The position numbers and the translations under genes are program-made. From NCBI RefSeq assembly GCF_025024155.1, contig NW_026251735.1, forward strand, positions 354,093-418,092: DNA of 64,000 nucleotides. The letters are read 5' to 3'. The stretch is from Gamsiella multidivaricata (lineage: Eukaryota; Mortierellomycota; Mortierellomycetes; Mortierellales; Mortierellaceae). Under the pieces are notes generated by a model, which saw only the letters and a program-made list of their open reading frames with translations, searched no databases and had not been told where the DNA came from. Below are positions 1 to 12,347 of this stretch, in pieces (position 1 is the stretch's first letter; each line of letters starts with the position of its first letter).

Positions 1-3000
1 GATTCTGTCTTGACTCTTTGGCGTCCTATCTCTAAATACTTGGTCCTGGAGTACAAGCTCAACGATGTTTGTCAGCTACTTGGATTGACTCGAACTCAAC
101 TCACGGCCCTTGCAGTGGTGTCGTCGAACGACTACAACCGCAATATATATTCCCTGGGACCAGCAACAAACTTCTCCATTATCAAGAGCCTCGATGCACC
201 CAGTAAGCTCAAACAAAAAAATAAGACGAGCGATTATGATTTATGGTCTTGGGACAATGTAACAGGAAAAATAACCTTTTTTTTTTTTTTTTTTTTTTTT
301 TGTTTCTTCTTCAGACACAGAGGCTATTGTGGCCGCCTATCTGAACCACGTCAAGGTCTCGACCAAGAACACAACAAACGGGGATTTTCATGTATCCTTG
401 CGGGTCTTTGTCGATAAGAAGCAGACTCTTGTCTCCCAAACCTCCACTCCAGCAGGCCCGTCTTTCAACGATCTCTGGGACAGGTTCAGAGACCTTTGTT
501 CCTGTTACGAGCAGCTCAAGAAAAGTCGTCCGCCTCAAAGGAGGTAATAATTTTATTTTTGTTGTGGTTGCTCTGTTCCATGTTGTCTGTAGAGACTTGT
601 TTGACTGATTTTTTTTTTTTCTTCAAATTAACTAGCTCAACCAACGTGCAAATCGTGCGCCTGAGATCACCCCAGACACCGAACCGTTTCAAGACTGTGG
701 AGTCGCCGGTGTTCATTAAGGATCGTCAGACGGACTCTCAAGTTTCTTCCCTTTCCCAGCCAGCTACTGACAGCAATCACAGCAGTTCGCTGCGGTCACC
801 CAACAAACACAGCAGCTTGCTTTAACCACGACCCAAGGTCCGTCTTCACCTCAGGAAGAAGTCTGTCACTCTGTTTTGCCACGAACCCGAGTTCCCAAGA
901 AAAACCGCCCTCGATACTCGCTTAAACGACAAGGTCGGGCCAAAACGAAACGGCGATCACCTACAGCAAAGATGAAACAATACGTCTGGAAGCCTTTCAA
1001 GGAGCCTGAACCCAAGACTGAGAAACCGAAGCCAAAGCAAAAGCAAAAGCCTGCGCCAAAATCGTTATCAACTTCAACAGCGAAAACCTACAAGTTGAAA
1101 ATCACTAGGATGTTGGCCTACCAGCACCCGACGACCTCTCTGCACATCGGCACTCTATCCGCCAATATCGAGCAAGCTCTTCCCAGCCAAAACAGTCTCC
1201 AACACGAGGTGAAGTCTGTCCTCTTGGATGCTGCAAGTGAGGCGGCTCGCATCAAGCGCAAGGCCCAGATGTTGATTGGGAAGTACTTGGAATGCCTGGT
1301 CGAAAAAGGACTTGAAAGACTGGATGCTCAGGATCGGACCTTTCTCGATCTGATATGTCCGCGAGTCACCATGAAGGATGTCAAGAACAACGCCGATGAT
1401 GCCGTGGAGGAAGACGAGGATGGGGATTAGATTGCTGGCATTGTGGACGAAGACGAGGAGGATGAGGGCAATGTTGAGGAGGATGACACCGATATGGGAG
1501 GATCAGGCGGGAGTGACCAAGCGCAGCGGCATTTCCTTTCAAGCTTACTTGTTTATCTGTACTCTGGCAACATCCCAACAAAACAGGAGGTCGTCAAGTT
1601 CATCAAGCGTCTTGAAGAACTTCATCTGTACAATCCGCCGCGGACTCGGGTTGAGATCAACGAAAGAATGCCGTTCACACCCACGGACCTAGTGCGATCC
1701 GTAGTCGGACAGCTTAAAGCTGAGCTTAAACGAATGTACAAGACTGGAACCTGCGATCTCCACAAGATGGTAAGACTTGAAGTGGCATGTGTTTCTCTAA
1801 TTTTTTTGCGGAAATCCAGATTCGGGGGGATCTCGGCCTTCGAGAACTACCTGACTCTGAACAAGTTGTCTCCGAACCCCAGAAGGACTATCCCTATAAC
1901 GTCGTCCAAGCAACCGTATGTCGGATTCTCTGAGAGAGAGCTGGCTGGGCTCTTCTTCAAGAGAGGTGGAGCGCTTAAGCGGGGGCTTATAGATCTGGCA
2001 ACCGAGGACAGATTCCATGCTTCTATCGACGAGTCTACAGATGGATGGTAGAAAGAGCCCGGGTTCTTGATCAAGAACTTTGTCGCCGATATCGATCCTA
2101 AAGGCCTGAAGGCTCGCCAGAAACGAAGAGCAGGTCGCCGAGCCAAAATCAAATTACGGTCCCTCAAGAAACTCAAGAAGCACTTGCAACAGCTTGAGGA
2201 ACCTGGATTCCAGACAAGAGACTACGTCGAGAACGGGTATATCTCCAGGGGATCCCTAATGACAGATGGATTGGGATTGTACCTGTCGGTCTTCAAGTTG
2301 AAGGAGCTACAATCTGTACGATACAGGAGGTTACCAGACGATCGTCTGCCGCTCAGGATCGTGTCGACAGCCGGAGGCACAGACTACTACCTTCAAGAAA
2401 TTCGTAACGTTATCCGGACCGAGGAGGACATCGAACAGTTGTGGCCAGGAGTCAACCCAAGCGATATCAAGATCCTGACACTCGATTTCGGAAATGGAGT
2501 CTCGTCTCCCACCACTTCGGGGTCCAGGCGCGAGCATCACCAAGTACTGAGAGGCACTTGAACCAAAGAAGAAAGACCCAAGGGATGATGACGAGGAGGA
2601 GAAGGAGGAAGAGGAGGAGCCGAAATGTCCAGCAGGAGAACGACTCTTGGAGTTCTATGCTGGATCCAACAACAGATTCAAAAAGCATGGTTGGGATCGG
2701 GACAGGGCGAAGCAAGTAGAATACCAGGCTATTGCGGCGAGTCTATTGGGTATCGTAGGCGGAAGCATTGGCCATCCCCGGGACCCAGCCAATCCAGTCT
2801 TGATTGGCGTTAGTCTTGGTCAGTTCAAGAGCACAGGGCGCATTTCGTCCCTCCATCCAACCTTCCTGGACTACTTTATCCCATTGGTATGTATGCTATT
2901 TGTCATGATTGCAAAGTGTTCAAATGTTTGACATATGTAGAGAAGGGTTGACACAATTTATTAAAAAAAAATCTAGGCCCGATCATTGGGATATATTGTT

Positions 3001-3393
3001 GTGGGACTCAACGAGTACTATACCTCAAAAAAGTGCCCTGATTGCCAAAACTTTGTGGCACAGGTGACCCTCCGCGAACTGTACTGTCCACACTGCGAGC
3101 ATTATCACCACAGAGATGTGATGGCGGCTGAGAACATGTCCAGGATTGTCAGAGGACACCTGGAGAAGCAGGAACGACCTCTTTACCTACAGCCCAAGAC
3201 GGCCGATGGACGGTACCCTTGGCAGGAGGACCCAAACATGAACTCTTCCACAGTTGGCACCAGCAACACCAACAGCAGTGCACCGACGACCAGCGCCAGT
3301 ACAAGCACCGGCGCTCTCCCCCGTGGTCGCAAGAGGACACCATCTGTATCGAACAAGCCAAGAAAGCCCGGGAAAAAAGCAAAAAAGTTTTAG
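1..3393 (+). pseudogene. Broken Fanzor (TnpB-like nuclease) gene with XPG-like N-terminal region, 5' end outside window
   Basis: Seen: the left part (10-202 and 315-541, joined by a GT-AG intron with a long poly-T tract) encodes text such as LGLTRTQL and SNDYNRNI, resembling the XPG/FEN-like nuclease C-terminal region. A basic linker (876-1100, K/P/Q rich) and a helical region follow. The C-terminal part reads as a RuvC nuclease: KILTLDFG (Asp codon 2484-2486), then 2647-2886 spliced across 2887-2977 to LNEYYTSKKC (Glu codon 3013-3015), a zinc ribbon CPDC/CPHC (3034-3096) and HRDVMAAENM (Asp 3115-3117). It ends in a Ser/Thr-rich, basic KKAKKF tail. Family knowledge: this is the Fanzor layout, where the catalytic Glu is thought to sit beside the TSxxC motif. 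Broken: a frame change near 800-876, in-frame TAG at 1428 and 2049, another frame change within about 1770-2050, and frame loss after RuvC-I (about 2490-2650). A second poly-T intron is at 542-635. No product is expected. Confidence 0.8.
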
Positions 3394-3893
3394 TATCATA
3401 GTTAAGACTAGTTTTTTGTGTGTCCGTGTTAAGGAGGGCACCTATTTCACTTCGGTGACCTAGTTTACGCCTGAAATGCACTGGATTCATTTGCCACCAA
3501 AATTGTAAAGAGCAGTGATTGGTCAGAACAGAATCCTGCCTGCAAGGACGCACCAGACGGCCGTGCGCGAGTGGGTCAAGAAAAACAGGACGGACTCAGC
3601 CGATCATTCATCCTTATCAGCTGCTACGAAGGTTATCTATCTTTCTTTCCTCCTCTTCTTCCTCTTCTTCTTTTTCTTCGTCATCTTTACTTCCTTGATA
3701 CCATTCACCTCGCTCCTTTCTCCTTTATTATCATCCACAAGCACTCCTTCCGCAAATTCCCCTTACACCATTTGTTCCTTATTCGCCTTTGCACACCTTT
3801 GTTCCTTTATTCGCCCCTTCAATCTTTCTTTCACTTCATAAAGGCTTTACTCGTTGACCTGCTATCCCACCCCCCACCCCTGGGCTCATAAGA
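3394..3893. other. Intergenic: Fanzor 3' flank and pyrimidine-rich upstream region
   Basis: The first 70 bases hold a short stem TCAC-TTCG-GTGA (3447-3458) directly downstream of the Fanzor stop codon. From about 3640 to 3880 the + strand is strongly C/T rich, as is typical of fungal promoters, and leads to the ATG at 3894. The short ORFs here are low-complexity shadows. Confidence 0.6.
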
Positions 3894-6800
3894 ATGTCAA
3901 TCACACTACAACCATGGAAACTGAAGTTGCTGTCGATCCCAAAATCCTTTCCACAGTCAATTGAAAGCTGCACTCATGCCATTGTCAAAAACATCTTCTT
4001 CCCTCGGAGGTATGCATCCATCACAACTTGTCACCTCGCGCTGTGCTGTGCTGTGCTTAGCATCATCACACCCAATCGCAATCACTCCCAAGACTGATAC
4101 CACCTTATTGTTTGAATATCCCTTTTCTTCCATTGGAATTGAATATGTAGTCGCGATACCCTGTTCTCGTTAACACAGAACGCATTAGAACTGGCCGTTG
4201 TTGCTGACGTGAATGTTATTGCAGACGATTTTCTGTCACTTAACCTCGAGGGCATGCTGGTGACTGAAGATGTCTTTTGTGCTTTCATGGTCGATGATCC
4301 CGATGGCATAGGTAAGAAGCAGAAACATCCTTTTCCCTGCTTTATTACACGCTGACAGGCAGACAAGCAGACTGACGACAGAATGAATGTGCTATTTGTT
4401 ATTATCGATGTTGTGTGTTGTTGGTTGGTAGTGCAAGAGGAATGAGCGAATGGAGGATGATGTTGCATGTTATGCAAGCGAGCAAAATGCGAAGAAGGTG
4501 TGACACCCTGGAATTGGATTAGACTAGTGCAATTCCTTTCCCGCTCTTTTTTATTTCTATGCATGTGTGTATTTGTGTATGTATTTGTGTGTTTGTGTGT
4601 GTCAATGCATGCAAATGTAGTAACAACAAGAAAAAAAGCTGATAAGAAATACTATGGCCCGCTAGACTACCCGCGTGAGGAATGGGGGATTCTTCCCCAT
4701 GCTCTGCTCTGCTCTTGCTTCAGTAAGCAGACAAAAGCAGACAGACAAACAAACAACCCAATCGCGAATAACACCAATCAGCAATCCGCATTCGTTCACA
4801 TACCCACACCATCGTACCCTTTTCTCTTGTTGCATCTACATTTGCATCTGTTGTATTCTGCATTGTGCGCGGCGCAGGTATCGAGACAGCCGAACAGCTC
4901 TGTTCTTCTTCCTTGCCCTACCCTTGACCTTTTCTTCTGATGCCACACATGACCAAGAAGAAAGAAAAAAACCCCCAATTGCTATCTTGCTATCTGGATT
5001 GCACATTTTCCTTTAATTTGATTTGATTTGATTTTATCGGGCGCTAGGTCAGACATGAGATAGTGTACTTTCTTTCATGATGGCAATAAGACGCGTCCAT
5101 AGATTACTACGCGTGTTACTACCATTGCACTCATCCCTTCTCTTTTTGCACTTGCCCTTTCTATTTTCTGCAGATAACTCGGGTCGTCGTATCAACGAAT
5201 TGTCTGCGCTCCTCAGCAGGCATGGCATCTCCATCTTCTACCTCTCCACCCGCATCACGGACTTTGTTCTCGTCAAGGAAAAGCGCCTCAAGTCCGTCCT
5301 TCCCACCATCCGCGCTCTCTTCTCCCTATCTGTCGATTCAGAGTGTGACCTCTCCTCCCGCGGATTCACCTCCGAGTCCGAGCAAGGTTCCTATCCAGGG
5401 TCCAGCTTCACCTCTATGAACTCCTTCCTCCACACTCCTTCATCCCCCTCCCGTGTCCAGTCCGTTCATTATCAATACCCGAATCACAATGGTTCTTATA
5501 CCTCATCCTATCAGCAGCCACTTCCGGGATTCTATGGATCCAGTTTCAGCAATAGTTGTGGCAAACCGTCCACAGAGATAAGCATTCCGTTCGACAGACG
5601 GCCTAATTATGGGTACGGGCACTATGCAGGACCACCGCCTCGCGGGAACTCGTTCTTTGGAGCACCTGGTCGACAAAATTCCGACTCAGATTCATCTTCT
5701 ACAAAGGAAGGAAAAGAAGGAACAGACGGAGATGGTGGATCAGGACATAGTATGACATCCCCCAGCGGCAGCCATATGCATCATTCTTCCAAACAACGTG
5801 GGCGACAACCCTCACTGCCCGAATCTTCGTTTGGCGAAGGAATCGGACGATATTTCCCAAAACGACGTCCACACGGCTCCTCATACGACAGTTTCGATAG
5901 CCTATCGAACCCGATAACGGGAGATGGATTCATGGGATCCATGAACGCTGCTTCAGGTATGGAGAACAGTCTACATATTCAAACCACCTTCAGGGGTAGA
6001 GATGTGAAGGGAGCTGTTGGAACGGGCGAGAATCCCATCATGTTTCCGCCCTTGACACCAATCTCAGGCAGTTATCCGACCTTTGGGTCTTTTCAGTCGA
6101 TGGGGTTGATGCAGGAGACCTCGGAAGAGCAGGATGAGAGGGAGGCAAATATCAAGGAACAGATCCGAAAGTCATGTCCGCGGTCTGTGATTGACGACAA
6201 GCTGTTTCTTGCAGGACTATCACTGTACGAGTATAATTCCTGGATGCTTTGATGGATAGCGGTGTTGATGGTTACCTGGAATACTGAAGAGATTATTAAC
6301 GAGTGGTAATTGTCAACTATGTAGGGATTACCAAAACGAGTGGGCGGTGACACTGCTGAAGGTCCTTTTTTACCCGGAAGAGCTGCCGGGACCGTTGAGG
6401 TAATGACGTATTGCGTTGTGCTGCCATGCAGATGGACCTGAGATTGTACTTGGCGGGCAGACTTTTACTCAACGCCTTTCTTTGGCACTACAACTATTCT
6501 CATGATAGTAATTCAAAGGCACGGTTTATTTCATTCACTACCACTGACGAAGGAACCTCGCTGATCGCGGTATGTTTTACAGGCTGCATCTACGACCGAT
6601 TTCAACGTTTACCAACCCCCATACTCCCGATCTGTGAAATTTAACAATCAACATCCCTCACATTGTACAATGTAGGATCAAGAGGTGCTGGGTCAGTTCG
6701 AGGACCATATGCTGAATATGAGTTCTTCAGAGACGATGCTCCGCTGTATTCAAGTAGACCTGTCCACATTCGGTCTGGATACCTATGGGTTGGTGTACTT

Positions 6801-7022
6801 GATGTCAAACCCGCTAGTCGACCATAGCGTCAATTTACTTTGTCTCAGCACCTTCCGGACCGCAAACGTTCTGGTAACTCTCAGATTATGGAATGAAGCA
6901 CATTTATTCTTGTGGATAATCAAATAACCGTTCCCTTTTTCTTTTTTTTCTTTTTTTTTTTTTTTGTATAGGTCCACGACTCTGACCTCGACAAGTCTCT
7001 CAAGATCCTCAGCATGGCATAA
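3894..7022 (+). CDS. CASTOR/GATS-like ACT-domain protein (candidate amino-acid sensor)
   Basis: Exons inferred: 3894-4009, 4151-4311, 5174 to about 6230, about 6311-6400, about 6430-6571, about 6675-6873 and about 6973-7022; the first three junctions keep frame. Exon 1 (MSITLQPWKLKLLSIPKSF) and exon 2 (SLTQNALELAVVADVNV) match the start of metazoan CASTOR1-type proteins. Exon 3 begins NSGRRINELSALL and continues HGISIFYLSTRITDFVLVKE, an ACT-like half. A long Ser/Gly/Pro/His-rich insert of about 300 residues follows. The second ACT half returns with RFISFTTTDEGTSLIA, a segment LDTYGLVYLMSNPLVDHSVN, then LCLSTFRTANVLVHDSDL and the stop at 7020-7022. Family knowledge: CASTOR proteins are cytosolic arginine sensors acting on GATOR2/TORC1; the arginine role here is inference. 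The insert makes this protein much longer than CASTOR1. The 862 bp intron 2 is GT-rich. The late exon borders near 6216-6430 are approximate. Confidence 0.68.
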
Positions 7023-7197
7023 TAGTTACACTCTTCGCAATCGTCCGTCCTTCTCTCCTTCCACGCACACACAATGTATCACTAGTCTCATAAATATGAA
7101 TGTATGTACACAGCTTTTTATTTATTTCAAAAAGGAAAGAAAAAAAAAAAAAAAAAAAAAAGGTCTGATCGATCACGCTGTTCCAGTCCTTGGAATC

Positions 7198-7818
7198 TTA
7201 TTTGCGCACCACAAAGGTTTTGACCGAGAAAGTGCCATAAAGGGTCAATCCCAAGGCCACCATACTCATTATTGTGCGTCCGAAATGGAGCAGATCCCAC
7301 TTGACGAACAGCTCATCCAGGTTTCCATCATCGCTGTGCTTGCCCGTGCGAGTGCCCTCCAAGATCCCAATTAGAGTTCTATTGATGGGCATGAGCAGAC
7401 CAAAGGTGTAGGGGACGATGGAGGTCATGATCAGAGAGCCAGCGAGGAAGTAAGGGTTCTCGGTCTTGTAGTACACGCTCGACCCGGCCACCAGGGATGT
7501 CAGAATCAACCCCACCTGCAAGTCTGATCAATAAAACACGCGCGAGGACACAAGGACAAACAAAAAAGATATTAGATGCCAGCTGAAGACAATATATTAA
7601 AAAAAGGGCTTTGCGTCTGTGATACCTTTGGCGGTGTTGTAGGAGTTGGCCCAAATGGGAAGGGCGGTTTGGTTGGAGACCTTGCGCAAGGAAGGCATGA
7701 TGATGGTGTTGAAGGAGACGGCGATACCGGCAAAGACGCCAATGGAGGCAACCGTTAAGGATTTGCCAACAGCGAGGGTTGTCGGGCTACTGAACACCGT
7801 CGATACGTGGAACGCCAT
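7198..7818 (-). CDS. DUF1772 / anthrone oxygenase-like membrane protein
   Basis: Two exons, 7626-7818 and 7523-7198, joined by a GT-AG intron (acceptor TGATCAG) give an exact 172-codon frame. The protein starts MAFHVSTVFSSP. It has about four hydrophobic segments: LTVASIGVFAGIAVSF, VGLILTSLVAGSSV, LAGSLIMTSIVPYTFGLLMP and IMSMVALGLTLYGTF. It also carries the small-protein pattern of DUF1772 (NTIIMPSLRKVSN after TM1, then PINRTLIGILE). Family knowledge: DUF1772 proteins are small integral membrane proteins, some acting as anthrone oxygenases in polyketide clusters. No polyketide synthase is nearby, so an enzymatic role is not supported here. It is convergent with the upstream CASTOR-like gene, separated by about 175 bp that includes a poly-A run (7141-7160). 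It diverges from the E2 gene; the shared space holds a CT-rich stretch (8010-8110). Confidence 0.72.
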
Positions 7819-8141
7819 GGTTGCTGGAGTTGAGTGAATAGTTGAAGATGTGTGAGAAAGCGAGAGAGTGAGGAAGCAGAGGACGCGGAGAGATCCAAAA
7901 AGGAAAGAAATACGGGCGAGCAACTGGATGGTGTCGCTTGCGGGGTAGATGAAGTCATATCCACTGGGGGCGAGAGTGAAGTGGCAAAACGAACTAAACC
8001 TTCATAAAGCGCGCGACATCCCCCCCCCTCAGCCCTTTTCTCTCCATTCCTCCCTCCCTTCCTTCCTTCCTTCAGCAGTATTCTCCACCCTCACCTCCCC
8101 GTCGCCCTTTTCTTCAACTCCACCGCCCCCCTCTATAAACT

Positions 8142-9721
<1,580 letters not shown>

Positions 9722-10084
9722 AAGCAATTGGTGGATCAGTTTATCGATCGCAACTAGCCTCACTCGAGTTGTTCGCCCGCAACACTGGACACATAACCCT
9801 TGGCGCTTTCATCTCTTTCTTCTGCACTTTTTTTCTTCATCATCCCCTTTATCATTCATTGTCAATAAAAAAACATCGTTGTATTTCATTTATCTATCAT
9901 TCTTTTTACGATTCATTATTATGTTGTACATGCTGCAGGCAGCGAAAGTCAAGCAAAAAAAGAAATGGATGTTGATCCGATATGCATGGTGCCGTACGGG
10001 TGCCGGTGTGATTGACTGCATTCGACAGCAGAGGAAGAATAACGAACCCATGCAAGATATTGCAAGGCGTTTCTTTGGATGTCG
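9722..10084. other. Intergenic between convergent genes
   Basis: 3' flanks of the E2 gene (+) and the p31comet-like gene (-). AATAAA-like text occurs at about 9865. No ORF with recognisable similarity was seen. Confidence 0.5.
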
Positions 10085-11853
10085 TCATAGGAGAGACGAC
10101 AGTATTGGGATGCCAGATCCCACCTGGTACCAAATCTCATCCGTCTTGTCATCCTCTTCCATGTCAGTACCGCTACAGTGTCCACTCCCTTCTAAAGAAG
10201 TCATGCATGGCTCCATTGTCGCTGTAGACTCTGCCGAGAGGGGTCCCAGAACGTGTAGATGATGAATCGGCCATCGCTTCTTCTTCTTGGCATTGTTGTT
10301 GCCGATAGTCCCGCCTGTCATGCTCGCGTGGGGAGCTGCTACCTCGCCAAGCGCAGCTCCTGATCGCTCTCGCTCCCGCTCTTGTCTCGCAGATGTGATT
10401 TCATAAAGACTGTAATCTTCCTGGAAGGCGACCATTTGCTTAGGTAACAGGCCCTGAAAGGCCAGACCTGAGGGCGCCTTTATCAACAGATGGACTTTTG
10501 TCCGACCGGGAAGTATCACTGTGGAGAGTGAGTTATCTTCCTGATGTTGTTGATGTTGGTGGTATTGAGTGGAAGGATCGACAATATGTGTGATATTGTT
10601 AATCCCCACGATCTGCTGGACAAGTTTACGTTCCCAGATCTTTTCCTCGTGTGCGAGTTTCGGGTCCTTTGCTGCATGCTGATGACTCGAAACATGAGAT
10701 GTATCCACATCCATATCCATGTCCACGGCCGCGTGTACTCCGTTTGCATTGTCTCCCCTAACATGGCCGCTCAGACTCGACATAGCGGTTCTTACACCGC
10801 TGGACCCGGCTCCTGCTATATCACTTTGCAATGACAACAACGGCGCCGATGGTGAAGGTGTAGGAATCCTGGTCCACAAGGGTTGCTGTGGTTCCAGTGG
10901 TCCGATCCGAATCATGTACTGCTCTTTTGGTGTCGTAACCGTCGTACCGAAGACTACCGCCAGAGAGATATAGAGCCTTGGAGTTGATGATGTTGAGAGT
11001 CGAGTTGACTTTGGATTGAGCGGTAATTCCACAGAAGTGATAGATGAAGTAGATATAGAAGAGGGTGTGGCGAAAGAGGATGACTTGAGATAGCTGTAGA
11101 GTTGGATGTAGATGGATTCTTCGAGGTCGATAAACATGCGCTCGCCGGTTTCAAGAAAACCTTGCAGGGATTTCGTAGGGATTGTGGTATCGTTGCGGTT
11201 GGAATGTTTTGTAATGCCATGGGACCCTGCTGCATGTGTTCCTTGGTCTTGGCTATCACCGTCTTGCTCGTGTTCTTGTTCTTGTTCTTGTAGGTGGAGC
11301 TCTATCTGTAGCTAGCGAGTTGACCATGGGTATTTGACACGGTTTGAAGTTAGTAAACAGGCATGATCTTCCTGTTATGGAAGCACGTTTTATTACTTGC
11401 AGAATAAGAAGCCGCGTGCTTACCATCTGCTCAAGTTGCTCCCATGGACTGAGGATTACAATGCATGATAAAACCGGCGGAGCAAATTGAGAAACTTCAT
11501 CGTCCTCAAAATGAAAAGCAATATAAAATAATGGGTTCAACTTACGTGTCAATGACACCACGCATGTACATGAGGGTTTTGATACTGGTACGGACCATGC
11601 GGAGAGCGGCTTTAGCAGGAATGGGGCGGGGGAGGGTCATATCGACCAACATACTCATGCTGGCAGAGGAGGGTATCGGGGGTATCGTTACAGGTTGCGA
11701 AGACAAGGGCGGTGTTCTTGTCCCTGGCGAAGATGGCATCGATGAAGACGAAGGAAAAGAAGAAGAAGAATTTAGGAAGGAGAGGGAGGTGGTGGTGGTG
11801 GTGGTGGTCAAGTCATGGTGGCGGTGGTGGTCTACTGGTGCCTGGGTGATCAT
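10085..11853 (-). CDS. p31comet/MAD2L1BP-like HORMA-fold protein
   Basis: Exons 11546-11853, 11424-11448 (25 bp) and 10085-11305 join in frame to about 517 residues. The ATG at 11853 is chosen because the open frame upstream lacks an ATG. The exon 1-2 junction reads ALRMVRTSIKTLMYMRGVID then TPWEQLEQM, paralleling the p31comet helix followed by a PLPYEQL-type motif. Exon 3 has RLYISLAVVFGTTVTTPKEQ then YMIRIGP, matching the p31comet strand ending in SPKEVYEID-like text. Family knowledge: p31comet binds closed Mad2 and works with the TRIP13/Pch2 ATPase to silence the spindle checkpoint. It is rarely annotated in fungi. The protein is about twice the human length because of low-complexity inserts (poly-Thr from a GGT microsatellite near 11790-11810, and D/H/Q-rich loops). 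It diverges from RPB2 across about 495 bp. Identification rests on motif-level resemblance only. Confidence 0.52.
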
Positions 11854-12347
11854 GGTTAGAAAAGGACGGTGGCAAATACCGAGCTGGTTACACAGCTGGC
11901 GAATGAAATGGCGTACATTGAAGACACTTCGCTTCAAACTCCGGTGACGTAATTGCAAAGTATTCTTCTACAGTATAAAAGAGCATCCAAGCTCGAATCT
12001 AATCGTCTTTCGTTCCTCTTCAACTGTGCACCACAACCATTGGATTGGACCTAAGCAACACTGGAAAAAGAGCTTTGCCCTGACCATTCGAGATCCTCTC
12101 TTTTAACATCCCATTGCATCAAACGGATTCTCCTTTAAGGATCGACCATCATTGCATCCCCCGAAGGAAACTCGTTTCTTTTGTTATTACTTGGATTACG
12201 AATCACCAGGAAAAAGACGTACACACAACAGCGTCTGCTTTCGTCTAGTCTGTCTGTCATAGCCCTTTCTGCCAACAACGAGGAGGGACAGCAACAACAA
12301 GGTCGCAATCACCTTCAATCGCGTTTTCGTACATCTCACCTTCAGAC
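11854..12347. promoter_or_regulatory. Divergent promoter between p31comet-like gene and RPB2
   Basis: A good TATA box, TATAAAAG, lies at 11974-11981 on the + strand, and a CRE-like TGACGTAA at 11945-11952. The remaining stretch to the RPB2 ATG at 12348 is 5' leader-like, C/T-rich and without ATG-initiated long frames. Confidence 0.55.

Noticed and set aside
5077..5173. Start of the 391-codon ORF as an independent gene start
   Set aside because: The first 32 codons lie in an intron: an acceptor at 5172-5173 joins exon 3 in frame to CASTOR-like exons 1-2.
11854..11958. Upstream extension of the p31comet-like protein
   Set aside because: Frame is open but has no ATG; the only start would be TTG, and family alignment does not need it.
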